DNA of 64,000 nt from UBA6059 sp965227155 (lineage in GTDB: Bacteria > Bacteroidota > Bacteroidia > Cytophagales > Cyclobacteriaceae). Shown here piece after piece: positions 38,810 through 48,355 of this stretch. The notes under the pieces are model-generated. The model was not told the DNA's origin and did not search any database. It saw nothing but the letters and a program-made list of their open reading frames with translations. The stretch's first letter is position 1; each line of letters starts with the position of its first letter. The stretch lies in assembly GCA_965227155.1 (NCBI GenBank), contig OZ245731.1, positions 1,550,001 through 1,614,000 of the forward strand. The letters run 5' to 3'. A program made the position numbers and the translations under genes.

Positions 38810-40277
38810 CTCTAAAAGCAGCAGGGAATTCATTAAGGTCAATACCAAAAACCAATGGCAATAGGAAATATATCGTGAGCACTATAAAGAGGCTTGAAAT
38901 CAGGTTTAGCCGAAATCCAGCCCTGATCATATCATTGATCTCAAGCTTGCCTGATCCAAATACAATGGCATTGGGGCCTGTGGCAATTGGCAGCATAAAG
39001 GCACAGCTAGCCGCCAATGTGGCAGCCACCATCAGCCCATACGGATGTACATTGATAGAAGCGGCTAAAGAAGCCAAAATCGGAAGAATAATGGATGCCG
39101 TAGCTACATTAGACGTAATTTCAGTCATGAAATTGACCAGTAGAGCAATCACTGTAATCAGAATGACCAGGTTTACGCCTTCCAGCAATATGAGTCTGTC
39201 GCCAATCCACTGGGCAAGCCCACTGGACTGAAATGCTGCGGCTAAAGACAGTCCACCTCCGAAAAGCAAAATGATCCCCCAGGGTAACTTCACAGCTGAT
39301 TCCCAATCCAATATGAATTTCCCCGGCTGACTTTTTGCCGGTATGAGAAATAGCACCAGGGCTCCTGCCAGAGCAATAATAGTATCGTCAATGCCAGGTA
39401 AAAGTTTCTGCAACACAAAAGATCTCAATATCCAGGCTACTGCCGTAGCAGAAAAAATAATAGCAATGGCTTTTTCTTCCGGGCCCATTTTACCCAGCTT
39501 GTCCAGCTCTCTTTGGATGGTTTCTTTACCTCCCGGTATTTCAATTCTATCAATGGGAAATACAAACTTGACCAGCACGATCCAGCAGAGAAACATAAGG
39601 GCAAGCACCATGGGCAGTGCGAAGAATATCCAGTCTGCAAAGGTGATTTCCACATTAAAAATCTGCTTGACCATAGCTGTATAGATCACATTGGTAGGTG
39701 TGCCGATTAGTGTGGCAAGACCTCCGATAGAGGCAGAATAGGCTATGCCAAGTAGCAAGGCCTTAGCAAAATATTGCTTTACTTCCTTCGTATCCTTATC
39801 CATATACTCCAAAAGCTGTGATACCAAAGCCATACCGATCGTTACCATCATCAGGGTAGTAGCGGTATTGGAAATCCACATGGATAGAAATCCGGTAGCC
39901 AGGATAAAGCCCAAAACTATCATCCGGGCATTGGTACCCACCGCCATGATGATGTTCATAGCGATGCGCTTGTGAAGCATCCATTTTTCTATGGCAATGG
40001 CAATCATGAAGCCCCCCATGAATAGAAAGAGCATTTTATCACCATAAACGGCCGTAGTAGCCTTAACCCCGGCCCCACCGGTTAATGGAAGCAAAATAAT
40101 GGGCATGAGAGAAGTAGCAGCCATGGGGATTGCTTCAGTTACCCACCAGGTAGCAACCCATACGGTAGTGGCTAGCACGGCCTGACCAGAACTGGAAAGA
40201 TCCGGAATATCTATAACCAGTAGCAGTATAAAGGCAAGAGGCCCAAAAATGAGTCCAAAGAGTCTTTTAGTGATCAT
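38796..40277 (-). CDS. SLC13/DASS-family anion transporter
   Basis: 493 residues from the ATG at 40277; a longer start at 40313 would deepen the overlap with the upstream gene. About 11 membrane helices. The two sodium/substrate-binding motifs are seen: SNTATTL (near residue 130) and TSNVATAS in the second half. The family moves dicarboxylates, citrate or sulphate with sodium. It overlaps the DUF1684 lipoprotein gene by 11 bp and is translated after it. Confidence 0.9.
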   Translation of the reverse strand: MITKRLFGLIFGPLAFILLLVIDIPDLSSSGQAVLATTVWVATWWVTEAIPMAATSLMPIILLPLTGGAGVKATTAVYGDKMLFLFMGGFMIAIAIEKWMLHKRIAMNIIMAVGTNARMIVLGFILATGFLSMWISNTATTLMMVTIGMALVSQLLEYMDKDTKEVKQYFAKALLLGIAYSASIGGLATLIGTPTNVIYTAMVKQIFNVEITFADWIFFALPMVLALMFLCWIVLVKFVFPIDRIEIPGGKETIQRELDKLGKMGPEEKAIAIIFSATAVAWILRSFVLQKLLPGIDDTIIALAGALVLFLIPAKSQPGKFILDWESAVKLPWGIILLFGGGLSLAAAFQSSGLAQWIGDRLILLEGVNLVILITVIALLVNFMTEITSNVATASIILPILASLAASINVHPYGLMVAATLAASCAFMLPIATGPNAIVFGSGKLEINDMIRAGFRLNLISSLFIVLTIYFLLPLVFGIDLNEFPAAFRAIVD

Positions 40278-41145
40278 CCCAGTGAAATTCTTTCTCGCCA
40301 GCCTCAATCGCAAGTGCTAATTGATTTTGTGGGGGTGGTAGTGGACAGGTGGCAAATTCAGTGAAGGCGCAGGGGGGATTGTATGACTTATTGAAATCTA
40401 TAATCACCGGCCCGCCATCCTGCGGTATCGGAGCATAAACATACCTACCGGCGCCATAGGTTTCTTCACCATTTGTCTCATCGCCAAAGGTGATAAAATA
40501 CTCCTGACCTCTTACTGTAGGCTCCAGCGTATACTGTTTTCCCTCTTTTTCGAAAACCAATTGGCCGGGCACCGATACATTGTAAACCTGGCCTACAATA
40601 TTTTGAATAGGCATTGCTTTTGGCGGGTCATACGGTATGAAATCAGCTTCCACCACCCAAGTCTGATTGACAGGGTACCGGGGAATGGTGAGCTCAGCTG
40701 ATAAGTTAGGGTGATCCTTGTCTTTAAGCCTTAGTCCATATTCTCCGGCTCTTTCTATGATGTAAAACCAGTAATTTGAAAAGTACACATTGACTACCAA
40801 ATCAGGCCCGAAAAGCTGCTGACCTGATGTCAAAGTATCTCCATCAAGGGTAGTAAAGATTTTTTCTCCTGTGAAATAGACATAACCGCTATCAGCCAGC
40901 GTTAGCGTACCTGCATCACCGGGGAAATCAGCAGGAAACACAAGGTAGTTGGATGCATCGCTACCAAATGTATTTTCACCATTTTTAAGCCAAAAAAGTC
41001 CAGCAAGATCAATAAAGCCATCATCACTTTTGAGTTCTGCGATGCGTGCTTCGTACCATTGCTCTACTTCCTTTTCCAATTGTGGGTTGGTAGTATCCGT
41101 ACATGCTGACATTGCCAACACTAAAACAATTAGTATTTTTCTCAT
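40267..41145 (-). CDS. DUF1684 lipoprotein
   Basis: 292 residues. Signal and lipobox (VLAMSAC, lipidated Cys near 15), then the DUF1684 domain (about 24-285) with hallmark stretches FIDLAGLFWLKNGENTFG, YGAGRYVYAPIP and DFNKSYNPPCAF with conserved Asp, Asn and Cys near the end. DUF1684 function is unknown. Overlaps the transporter downstream; the pair may act on a common small molecule. Probably outer-membrane anchored. Confidence 0.88.
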   Translation of the reverse strand: MRKILIVLVLAMSACTDTTNPQLEKEVEQWYEARIAELKSDDGFIDLAGLFWLKNGENTFGSDASNYLVFPADFPGDAGTLTLADSGYVYFTGEKIFTTLDGDTLTSGQQLFGPDLVVNVYFSNYWFYIIERAGEYGLRLKDKDHPNLSAELTIPRYPVNQTWVVEADFIPYDPPKAMPIQNIVGQVYNVSVPGQLVFEKEGKQYTLEPTVRGQEYFITFGDETNGEETYGAGRYVYAPIPQDGGPVIIDFNKSYNPPCAFTEFATCPLPPPQNQLALAIEAGEKEFHWDDH

Positions 41146-41221
41146 ACCTCAGTTATTGCCTGAAGAACGAATATAAATGAATATTCTATTCGAAAGACAA
41201 ATGACTTCAGCTCAAATCAAC

Positions 41222-41246
41222 AAAAAAGGCCGCCATGGCGACCTTC
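41222..41246 (-). terminator. Terminator after sodC
   Basis: AAGGCCGCC and GGCGACCTT pair around ATG with one internal mismatch; on the minus strand the stem is followed by six T. It lies 27 bp after the sodC stop. Confidence 0.75.
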
Positions 41247-41272
41247 TCATATGTTTTCTATCTATTTCGAAA

Positions 41273-41833
41273 TTATTGTGTCTGCTGAATAACGCCACAG
41301 GCGACTCTCGGGCCGGCTGCACCAGAAGGTTGTGAGGTGAAATCATCTGCCCCATTGTGTATAATCACTGCTTTACCTACCACATTAAACTCCGCTCCAT
41401 CTCCTATTGTCCAGCCTTCTATCTTTCTTTCCATGTAGCCTACACTATCCGGGCCTACATCCATATTGTCAATATCACCGGCGTGATATTCTGTTGTTAC
41501 GCCCCTTTGTCCATGAGCTACTCCTGAAGGATTCCAGTGACCACCAGCGGAAGTGGCATCTGATGCACTACAATCTCCATTTTCGTGGATATGTACAGCG
41601 TGTTTTCCAGGAGCTATGGGAGAGACCTCTAGTGTAAATACTACGTGACCGTCTCTCTGCACAAATTTGGCAGTGCCAGATATACCACTATCATTGGCTT
41701 CACCTATTTCCGCCAATGCTTCAGGTTTTTTTACTTCAATGGTCTGCTCCGGTTCTTGTTCGTGGGTGTTTTTTTGGGGACCGCAAGCCAATATCAGGGT
41801 GGCCAATATGAAAGTTGAAACTCTATGTATCAT
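41273..41833 (-). CDS. sodC: Cu/Zn superoxide dismutase lipoprotein
   Basis: Removes superoxide in the periplasm. 186 residues: signal with lipobox (LILACG), then the SodC domain. Copper and zinc ligands appear in HVHENGDC, GGHWNPSGVAHG, EYHAGDIDN and KAVIIHNGADD, and the disulphide partner in RVACGVI. All key residues are present. Single-gene unit with its own terminator. Confidence 0.95.
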   Translation of the reverse strand: MIHRVSTFILATLILACGPQKNTHEQEPEQTIEVKKPEALAEIGEANDSGISGTAKFVQRDGHVVFTLEVSPIAPGKHAVHIHENGDCSASDATSAGGHWNPSGVAHGQRGVTTEYHAGDIDNMDVGPDSVGYMERKIEGWTIGDGAEFNVVGKAVIIHNGADDFTSQPSGAAGPRVACGVIQQTQ

Positions 41834-42054
41834 AAGAAACTTTTTTGGAAGAATAGAGTAAATACCATGCCATGCCGATTAGAGCTTCAATCCTGAAGCG
41901 TAATTACGTCATCTCAATGGTATTGAGGGTCTAACCCTTTTCTTGCAAGCAATTGTTGTAATCCGTAGCACTATATTTTTCACCAAACTGTGCATTTTAC
42001 TCCACAGTTTCTATTGGTAAACAATGACTAAAAATTGGCTGTTCATTAAATATT

Positions 42055-42288
42055 ATGAGAGAATATACAATCCATTACAAAAACGGTCAATCCAGGATGC
42101 ACCATTGTGCAGACAAAAGCGCTTTGATAAAGGAGATATTCGAAGGTGATCAAACGAGGTTTCAAAATGAAGTATCAATGCTGAGCTGGCAGATGCAGGG
42201 CATCCATTATACCGAGAATGTAGCCCAGGGTGAAATCGATGGACAACTTACCAGTGCCGACGCTAACCCTTATGGTTGGCGCAAATAG
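42055..42288 (+). CDS. Hypothetical protein, 77 residues
   Basis: Not recognised. Composition is soluble, with a short beta-like start (EYTIHYKNGQSRMHH), a helix (ADKSALIKEIF) and a Trp/Gln-rich middle. An 8-bp inverted repeat AAACTGTG/CACAGTTT (41985-41992, 42003-42010) lies in the 200-bp upstream gap. Its stop codon is immediately next to the stop of the convergent DUF4403 gene. Coding status moderate. Confidence 0.5.
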   Translation: MREYTIHYKNGQSRMHHCADKSALIKEIFEGDQTRFQNEVSMLSWQMQGIHYTENVAQGEIDGQLTSADANPYGWRK

Positions 42289-43752
42289 CTACTGAATGAG
42301 CTCATCTTTCAAATAAAGATGCGCATCACCCTGAATATCAAATAACCAGATCAGTCTTCCCGGCTCGTAGATTGTCTCTTCAGATTTGATACTTGCAAAT
42401 GAAATGTCAAGTCCCAGACTGGTGCCGGTTTTTGAGCTATTTAAAGCCTTAATAATTTTCTGATCAAGACTTTCCAACAGATCAGCCAATGGTATGACCG
42501 CTTTGTCTTTTAGGTATTTGGTAAAAGATGCATTTACTAACCAGTCGGCAGCATTGATCATATAGCTATCGCTTTGGATCGTATATTGGATATCGGTGAA
42601 TATTAAGCTTAAATCATCGCTTAAGGCCGGTTGGGCCAAAACTTCTATCCACAAGGATAAGTCACCGGTAGTCTCTAAAATGATCTTAAAGTAATCATCA
42701 ATAAGTTCAAGACTTGCATCTGATATTTCGATGTAATATCCCTCATAAGCCAGCTTTTTCCCAATCACCCGCATTTGTAAGTTTTTTTCCAGCACCTCTT
42801 TATTAGCATACAGCTTTGGGTGCAGGTCAAGCCTGTAGTCATCCACTTCCAGATGTTTGTTGATTGGTAATTTGGGCAATTTTTGATTTTTTGGGTTTTG
42901 TGCACTGATGATAAGGTCCGTATTTACATAAATATTAACCCTCAGTGTATCCCTTGCTTGCTTATCTAATATTGCACTAAAAATTTTTGGATCTCCATCC
43001 AGCCAAAGGCTCACTGGTTCACGGGCTATCAAATGAGGTGCATTCATAATCCGCCATATTTTTTCTATCTCTCTTCTTATGGGCACGAGCTTCTCCAATG
43101 CATTGCATATAGCAGATTCAATTTCATTTTGATGTAAAGTGATTTGCTCATCCACCAGATTTTTAAGGTTAATGTTGAGCATCAGCACTTTAACTTCCGG
43201 CTCAGTGATCCACTCTCTCCTGGTAAGCTTGCATTGGGTTTCCAGCTGCCAGTTGTCGTCTAATGCAAGCGTTGTTTCAATGCCCAAATCCATCGAAAAG
43301 CGTAAAGGCTCTTTATTACCCAGCCGAATACCAACCACTTTCTTGGAAATCACCGCTTCAATTTCAACCGGGATGGAGGCATAAAGCTTTTCACCTCGCG
43401 AGGCAAGGCTCATTTTTCCAATAGAGGTGATGGTCAAATCGAGTTTGTCACCTTTTTTATTTAGGCTCAGGGATTTTTCCAGCAAAATAGGTGGCAAAAC
43501 TCTGTTTACTGCTAGGGCTAAATCAGGTATAGGGAAGTCTACGGGAAATTGTAAGGTAGAAGAAGCATTTTGTAAAACCTCCTCTCTTTGTTGTGCTGCA
43601 GCAAGGGTAGCATTGGGATCATCGCTGGTTGACACTGGCTTTTCATCAGACAGGCTTTGGCTGTCTTTTGGTTGTTCCTTGCTTTGCTGGCAACCCAGGC
43701 TGAAATATAACAGTGTTCCAAAAACTATGATCCATAACAACAACCGTGACAT
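42289..43752 (-). CDS. DUF4403 lipoprotein
   Basis: 487 residues with an N-terminal lipobox (YFSLGC, Cys near 21), then the DUF4403 domain. Family-like features are seen across it: paired segments FPIPDLALAVNRVLPPIL near 75-95 and GTSLGLDISFASIKSEE near the end, a repeated beta-rich layout resembling lipid-binding TULIP domains. It could carry lipids between membranes; that is inference from fold resemblance. Single-gene unit. Confidence 0.8.
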   Translation of the reverse strand: MSRLLLWIIVFGTLLYFSLGCQQSKEQPKDSQSLSDEKPVSTSDDPNATLAAAQQREEVLQNASSTLQFPVDFPIPDLALAVNRVLPPILLEKSLSLNKKGDKLDLTITSIGKMSLASRGEKLYASIPVEIEAVISKKVVGIRLGNKEPLRFSMDLGIETTLALDDNWQLETQCKLTRREWITEPEVKVLMLNINLKNLVDEQITLHQNEIESAICNALEKLVPIRREIEKIWRIMNAPHLIAREPVSLWLDGDPKIFSAILDKQARDTLRVNIYVNTDLIISAQNPKNQKLPKLPINKHLEVDDYRLDLHPKLYANKEVLEKNLQMRVIGKKLAYEGYYIEISDASLELIDDYFKIILETTGDLSLWIEVLAQPALSDDLSLIFTDIQYTIQSDSYMINAADWLVNASFTKYLKDKAVIPLADLLESLDQKIIKALNSSKTGTSLGLDISFASIKSEETIYEPGRLIWLFDIQGDAHLYLKDELIQ

Positions 43753-43842
43753 GCTAGTAAAATACTAAACAGTCACGGTTGTCACAATAGCCAGTTCTAA
43801 TATTGCTGAAAAAACTAAGGCCAGAGAGATTTCAATTAGCTT

Positions 43843-44664
43843 CTATTTCTTTCGCACATAAATATTGCCATTCATATTCTTCATAAGATATTCGGGACCA
43901 CCTCCATTGATATCGCCATATACCCAGGCATTGATTTCAACCTTGAAGGTGCGCCCATCCCTTTTGCTTTGCATTTCAGACTTCCTGATTTCCATGTCAA
44001 AATCGCTGAAGATTTCGCCACGATCAGACTTCATTTTAGTAGTCGCTTTTACATTGGCCGGAAAGGTGACATCCACATCTCCATTGAGGGTGCTGAAAGC
44101 CATGGGCACATCATTTTTAATATTTTCAAACAGTACCAATATGTCACCATTTACCGTATTGGAAATAACCGACCCTGACACATTGCTAAGCTTGATGTCA
44201 CCATTTACATTGTTGAGCTCAAAATCTCCTTGCACATTGCTTACCTCTATATCACCCTGGTTTACTGTAGAGATGGACAAATCAAAATTCCTCGGCACTT
44301 TGATATTAAGATCAATACCACGCTTAAATGAGTTGCTGGAGATGTCTATGCGATTGTTTTCTTCTGTGGCTTCAAGCTCTATAGGGTTGCTGGAAATCCT
44401 TTTCATGCCACTGGCGGCAACCCGGTCTTCGTCACAATCATCGCAATCACTGTAATGATGCTTGTCTGTAGGAGAGGCCTCTATGAGCACCTCACTTCCA
44501 CTATATCCGGCTATGATTACCGATCCGTTTACCAGACCTACTTCCAGACTACCTTTTTGACCAGGTTTTGACAGAGGGATACTAAACTTTTGTGTTTCGC
44601 TACTTTGCGCATTACTATGGAAAACCATTGCTAATGCGCTTATGAATAAAATTATATGTTTCAT
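43843..44664 (-). CDS. DUF4097-family secreted beta-helix protein
   Basis: 273 residues from the ATG at 44664 (the upstream ATG at 44715 precedes the signal peptide and is unlikely). Signal peptide, then a repetitive beta-helix with NGDI/GDIEV repeats (about 130-200), the DUF4097 pattern. An acidic Cys-Asp cluster (CDDCDEDR) near residues 77-84 is distinctive and may bind metal. Last of a four-gene unit with a sigma factor, an anti-sigma and a paralogue. Probably periplasmic or outer-membrane facing. Confidence 0.8.
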   Translation of the reverse strand: MKHIILFISALAMVFHSNAQSSETQKFSIPLSKPGQKGSLEVGLVNGSVIIAGYSGSEVLIEASPTDKHHYSDCDDCDEDRVAASGMKRISSNPIELEATEENNRIDISSNSFKRGIDLNIKVPRNFDLSISTVNQGDIEVSNVQGDFELNNVNGDIKLSNVSGSVISNTVNGDILVLFENIKNDVPMAFSTLNGDVDVTFPANVKATTKMKSDRGEIFSDFDMEIRKSEMQSKRDGRTFKVEINAWVYGDINGGGPEYLMKNMNGNIYVRKK

Positions 44665-44727
44665 TGTTCTTTGATTTAAGGGATTTAAAAAACTGATCTC
44701 CTTTTGAAATTTCATTTTTATCCTAGG

Positions 44728-45579
44728 TTAGGGTTTTGCTTTACGTACAAACATGTTCCCGTTTAAGGTTTCGAAGCTTAGCTGAGGGCCACCATTGCCA
44801 ATGGAAATGCCCTGTTGCTCTTCCAGTTTGTATCTCGTTTGACCCCCATCTGATTCTACAGTAAATGCATTTTTCTTGGGGAGATCATTGAAGTCAAATT
44901 CTGTATAAAAATTACCATTGAAGCTTTTGAATAGCACTTCAGCCACCAGGTTGTCAGGGAAATGGGCATTAATATCACCATTGAGGGCATAAAAGCTACC
45001 ATCGGCATCCGGTATCTTAGTAAAAAAGGCCGTAAGGTCTCCATTGATGGTGTGTGCTTCTACTACCTGATGGACATCTGTGAGTTCCACGCCACCATTT
45101 ATATTGTGGGCGGCCACTTTTCCCTGGACCTGTGCTATCTTAATTTCACCGTCATTGATGGTTTTGGCACTCACATTTAAATGCGCCGGCAGTTTAATGG
45201 TATAGGCAATTTTGTACTTGCCTTGATCACTACCATTCCATTCGAATTTGCAATGCCTGTTTCTGGGATAAGGCTTGCAACTCCAAGGCGAGCCATCATA
45301 GATGAACAATGTGTCATTAATTGTTTCTACTGCTACCTGTACTCCTTTCTGCAGTATTGCGAGCTGACGACTATGATTAGCAATCAAATAAATATCTGCT
45401 GATATATGAATCTGATCGTCACTACTACCACTGACGGTAATTGGGCCAAAAACATTATCTATAATCACTGTTTTTAACTGTGCTACCGCTAGGGTCTCTT
45501 CAAATTGCTTTTGCTCTGACTGTGCCGCCACTTTGGCGACTGTCATGGATACTAAGCAGATTATTAAAAATTTTCTCAT
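44728..45579 (-). CDS. DUF4097-like secreted protein
   Basis: 283 residues with a signal peptide (1-19), a first domain with VFGPITVSGSSDDQI, and a second repetitive beta-helix region (NDGEIKIAQVQG, NGGVELTD, NGDLTAF, NGDINAHF). Related to the downstream gene in layout but not in detail. It starts 1 bp after the anti-sigma gene ends. In similar loci these proteins are the regulated products of the sigma factor; the surface role is unknown. Confidence 0.75.
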   Translation of the reverse strand: MRKFLIICLVSMTVAKVAAQSEQKQFEETLAVAQLKTVIIDNVFGPITVSGSSDDQIHISADIYLIANHSRQLAILQKGVQVAVETINDTLFIYDGSPWSCKPYPRNRHCKFEWNGSDQGKYKIAYTIKLPAHLNVSAKTINDGEIKIAQVQGKVAAHNINGGVELTDVHQVVEAHTINGDLTAFFTKIPDADGSFYALNGDINAHFPDNLVAEVLFKSFNGNFYTEFDFNDLPKKNAFTVESDGGQTRYKLEEQQGISIGNGGPQLSFETLNGNMFVRKAKP

Positions 45580-45580
45580 C

Positions 45581-46324
45581 TTAAATCTGTTGGATTGTCT
45601 TTTCGATCTTTTCTTTTATTACAGGATTTACTTCAGGCTTATTCATTATCTGCTCCAATGGATTTTTGGCACTGGATTCCATAAGCCGCAACATGAGATC
45701 TGCCATAGCACTTTGTAGCAATGGGTTATCCTGATAGACTATTGACTGTACCAATGCCTCTCTTACTCTAGGCTGATCGGCACGCAAAGCCAGCGCATCC
45801 AAAGCTGCTAACCTTACATTGGGATTTGGGTCTTTTTGTAGTGTGGCAATCAAAGCCTCAAGCACCTGCTCATTTGAATTGGAGAGACTTTGGCTGATAT
45901 TAACTGCTTTCAATCTATCCTGCGCTTTTGGCAATTCTATCAGGGTTAGCATCATCATTTGGCGAAGTGACGAAACCTCCTCACTCAACGATGCTACCGA
46001 TTGCTGATTTTGAAGATTCGTGATTTTGCCTGCACCAAATCCCAGGACTATCAGTGCCACTGCGGCAGCCCATTGCCAGGACCGGTACCATGAGTGCATA
46101 GTTTGCTCACCTTTGTTAAGCCAATCATAAAAGTTTTGGTCTAACCGGGTTCCTGGTTCCGGTGCTTCCAGCTCCAATGAGTTCCAGGTGGACTGATCTT
46201 CCTCCCATTCCTGTTTTAACTGTGGGTTTTGGGCAAGGAATTGATCTAATTGATCCTGCTCCCTGGGATTCAATTCCTTTTCCCATTGGTCCATCCAAAG
46301 CGATAATGCTTCCTCTTTTGTCAT
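45581..46324 (-). CDS. HEAT-repeat anti-sigma factor (transmembrane)
   Basis: 247 residues: a soluble N-terminal part with a possible anti-sigma zinc-less domain (1-78), one transmembrane helix (about 83-98), and a periplasmic region with HEAT-like repeats (about 150-210, NPNVRLAALDALAL). Overlaps the sigma gene by 4 bp (ATGA type), so equal translation is likely. Context is the main evidence for its anti-sigma role; no classical ZAS cysteine/histidine motif is present. Confidence 0.75.
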   Translation of the reverse strand: MTKEEALSLWMDQWEKELNPREQDQLDQFLAQNPQLKQEWEEDQSTWNSLELEAPEPGTRLDQNFYDWLNKGEQTMHSWYRSWQWAAAVALIVLGFGAGKITNLQNQQSVASLSEEVSSLRQMMMLTLIELPKAQDRLKAVNISQSLSNSNEQVLEALIATLQKDPNPNVRLAALDALALRADQPRVREALVQSIVYQDNPLLQSAMADLMLRLMESSAKNPLEQIMNKPEVNPVIKEKIEKTIQQI

Positions 46325-46869
46325 TGATCCAGCCTTTTGTAAATAGTTTTTAATTCCTGTACAATTCTATGCACCCTTACTTTGAGTGCCCCTTCCGAAC
46401 AGCCGACTATTACTGCCGCCTCCTCGTACCGTAGTTTTTGAAACTTCACCAACATCAGCAATTCATATTTTTCGATGCTGAGCTGTGCCATCGCCAGGCG
46501 CAATAGCTCCTGCTCCTGGTTTTTGGCCATAACCGCTTCGGCATGCTCCTGATGCGACAGCCTATTTTCAAAACCATTGTCTCCCATAGGTTGATAGCGT
46601 TTATTTTTTTGGTAATGATCAGCCAATACATTTCTGGCCAGGTGATAAAACCATGTCGTAAACTTGCCATCGCCCTTGTAGCTATAGCTATATTTTAAAA
46701 TGCGCATAAATACATTTTGAACCAGATCTTCACTAATCTCTTGCTCGCGTGTCATCCTGAAGAAAAACCCAAACAGTGGTTGCTTGTATTTTTCAAATAG
46801 CAACCCGAGGTTTTCTTTGTTGCCGGCTTTTACGCCCAGCATCAATTGATTGTCGTCTGATTCTATCAA
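46321..46869 (-). CDS. ECF-type RNA polymerase sigma factor
   Basis: 182 residues. Region 2 (about 24-95) has DLVQNVFMRILKYS and FTTWFYHLARNVLADHY; region 4 (about 128-180) has the helix-turn-helix YEEAAVIVGCSEGALKVRVH. No region 3, as in ECF factors. First gene of the sigma/anti-sigma/DUF4097-DUF4097 unit. It probably activates its own operon in response to an envelope signal released by the anti-sigma. Confidence 0.93.
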   Translation of the reverse strand: MIESDDNQLMLGVKAGNKENLGLLFEKYKQPLFGFFFRMTREQEISEDLVQNVFMRILKYSYSYKGDGKFTTWFYHLARNVLADHYQKNKRYQPMGDNGFENRLSHQEHAEAVMAKNQEQELLRLAMAQLSIEKYELLMLVKFQKLRYEEAAVIVGCSEGALKVRVHRIVQELKTIYKRLDQ

Positions 46870-46976
46870 AAGTGGCCTAAGCTTTTTGGTGTATTTGTGA
46901 GGGGAAACCTGCCCTTTTGGTAAAGGTTACACAAGTATTTCAAATATTTCTTTCAATACTTATTTCCCATTTGGGC

Positions 46977-47009
46977 AAAAAAAATCCGGTCTCCTTTCGA
47001 AGACCGGAT
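46977..47009 (-). terminator. Terminator after metK
   Basis: ATCCGGTCT (46984-46992) and AGACCGGAT (47001-47009) are perfect inverted arms; on the minus strand they are followed by an eight-base T run. It lies 24 bp after the metK stop. Confidence 0.9.
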
Positions 47010-47033
47010 AATTCTTAGATTTTATTCTACTTC

Positions 47034-48290
47034 TTAAAGACCAAAAGCAGCCTTTACCTGGTCTACATAATCCAGCTTTTCCCAGGTAAATAATTCTACT
47101 TCTTTGATGACTTGCTGACCTTCGGGCGACATGAAAGTCTTCTTAACTACTTCAGGCTTTCTGCCCATATGGCCATAGGCCGCGGTTTCAGAATAAATAG
47201 GCTCGCGAAGTTTCAGTCTTCTCTCGATAGCAATAGGTCGCATGTCAAAAATCTCTTCAATCTTCCTTGCGATCTCACCATCACTAAAGTTAACATTGGC
47301 AGTGCCATAGGTATTTACATAAATTCCCATAGGCTTGGCTACACCGATGGCGTAAGAAACCTGAACCAATATCTCATCACAAACACCTGCGGCCACCATA
47401 TTTTTTGCAATGTGACGCGTAGCATAAGCAGCAGAGCGGTCTACCTTAGAGGGGTCTTTTCCAGAAAAAGCACCACCACCATGAGCACCTTTACCTCCAT
47501 AGGTATCAACGATGATTTTCCTGCCGGTAAGGCCTGCATCACCATGTGGACCACCAATCACAAACTTCCCGGTAGGGTTGATGTGATAGGTAATGTCGTC
47601 GGTAAATAGCTTTTGAAGCTCCGGCTTAAGCTGTGCCTTTACCCTTGGGATCAGGATATTGATAATATCACTCTTGATCTTATCAAGCATCTTTTGATCA
47701 TCCTCCATGAAAGGGTCATGCTGTGTAGAAACTACTATGGCCACAATCTTTTGTGGAGTATTGTCATCAGCATATTCTATAGTTACCTGAGACTTGGCAT
47801 CAGGTCTCAGATAGGTAATTTCTTTGTTTTCTCTTCTTAAGTTGGCGAGCTCGCGTAGCAACTTATGTGAAAGGTCCAGAGCCAACGGCATGTAGCTGTT
47901 GGTTTCTTTGGTCGCATAGCCAAACATCATGCCCTGGTCGCCAGCGCCCTGATCTTCCTCGTTTTCCCGATCTACACCCTGGTTGATATCCGGTGACTGC
48001 TCATGTATGGCAGAAAGCACACCGCAGGAATCTGCTTCAAACATATAAGCCGATTTGGTGTAGCCTATTTTTCTGATTACTTCCCTCGCTATATTCTGTA
48101 CATCGAGATAGGCCGAAGACTTCACTTCTCCGGCAAGTACAACCTGACCTGTAGTAACCAGTGTTTCGCAGGCTACTTTCGATTTTGGGTCAAAGGCAAG
48201 AAAATTATCAATTAATGCATCGGATATCTGATCTGCTATCTTATCAGGATGGCCTTCAGAAACAGATTCAGAGGTAAATAAATATGGCAT
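47034..48290 (-). CDS. metK: S-adenosylmethionine synthetase
   Basis: Makes SAM from methionine and ATP. 418 residues, a little longer than the usual 380-400: SEGHPDKIADQISDA near the N-terminus, the conserved loop GDQGMMFGYA near 117-126, the P-loop-like GGGAFSGKDPSKVDRSAAY near 273, and the C-terminal metal-binding region. A -7-like promoter lies 30 bp upstream; no SAM riboswitch is seen in the leader. Confidence 0.98.
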   Translation of the reverse strand: MPYLFTSESVSEGHPDKIADQISDALIDNFLAFDPKSKVACETLVTTGQVVLAGEVKSSAYLDVQNIAREVIRKIGYTKSAYMFEADSCGVLSAIHEQSPDINQGVDRENEEDQGAGDQGMMFGYATKETNSYMPLALDLSHKLLRELANLRRENKEITYLRPDAKSQVTIEYADDNTPQKIVAIVVSTQHDPFMEDDQKMLDKIKSDIINILIPRVKAQLKPELQKLFTDDITYHINPTGKFVIGGPHGDAGLTGRKIIVDTYGGKGAHGGGAFSGKDPSKVDRSAAYATRHIAKNMVAAGVCDEILVQVSYAIGVAKPMGIYVNTYGTANVNFSDGEIARKIEEIFDMRPIAIERRLKLREPIYSETAAYGHMGRKPEVVKKTFMSPEGQQVIKEVELFTWEKLDYVDQVKAAFGL

Positions 48291-48321
48291 AGCGAATAAT
48301 TAACGATTATATGAAAGTGCG

Positions 48322-48329
48322 CAAAAATA
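48322..48329 (-). promoter_or_regulatory. -7 element of metK
   Basis: On the minus strand TATTTTTG matches TAnnTTTG and is about 32 bp before the metK start, a suitable spacing for a short leader. Confidence 0.5.
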
Positions 48330-48355
48330 GAGTAATTGGTTCTTTATTAAAACTT

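Noticed and set aside
48291..48355. SAM riboswitch before metK
   Set aside because: The 65-bp leader is too short and has no aptamer-like stems.
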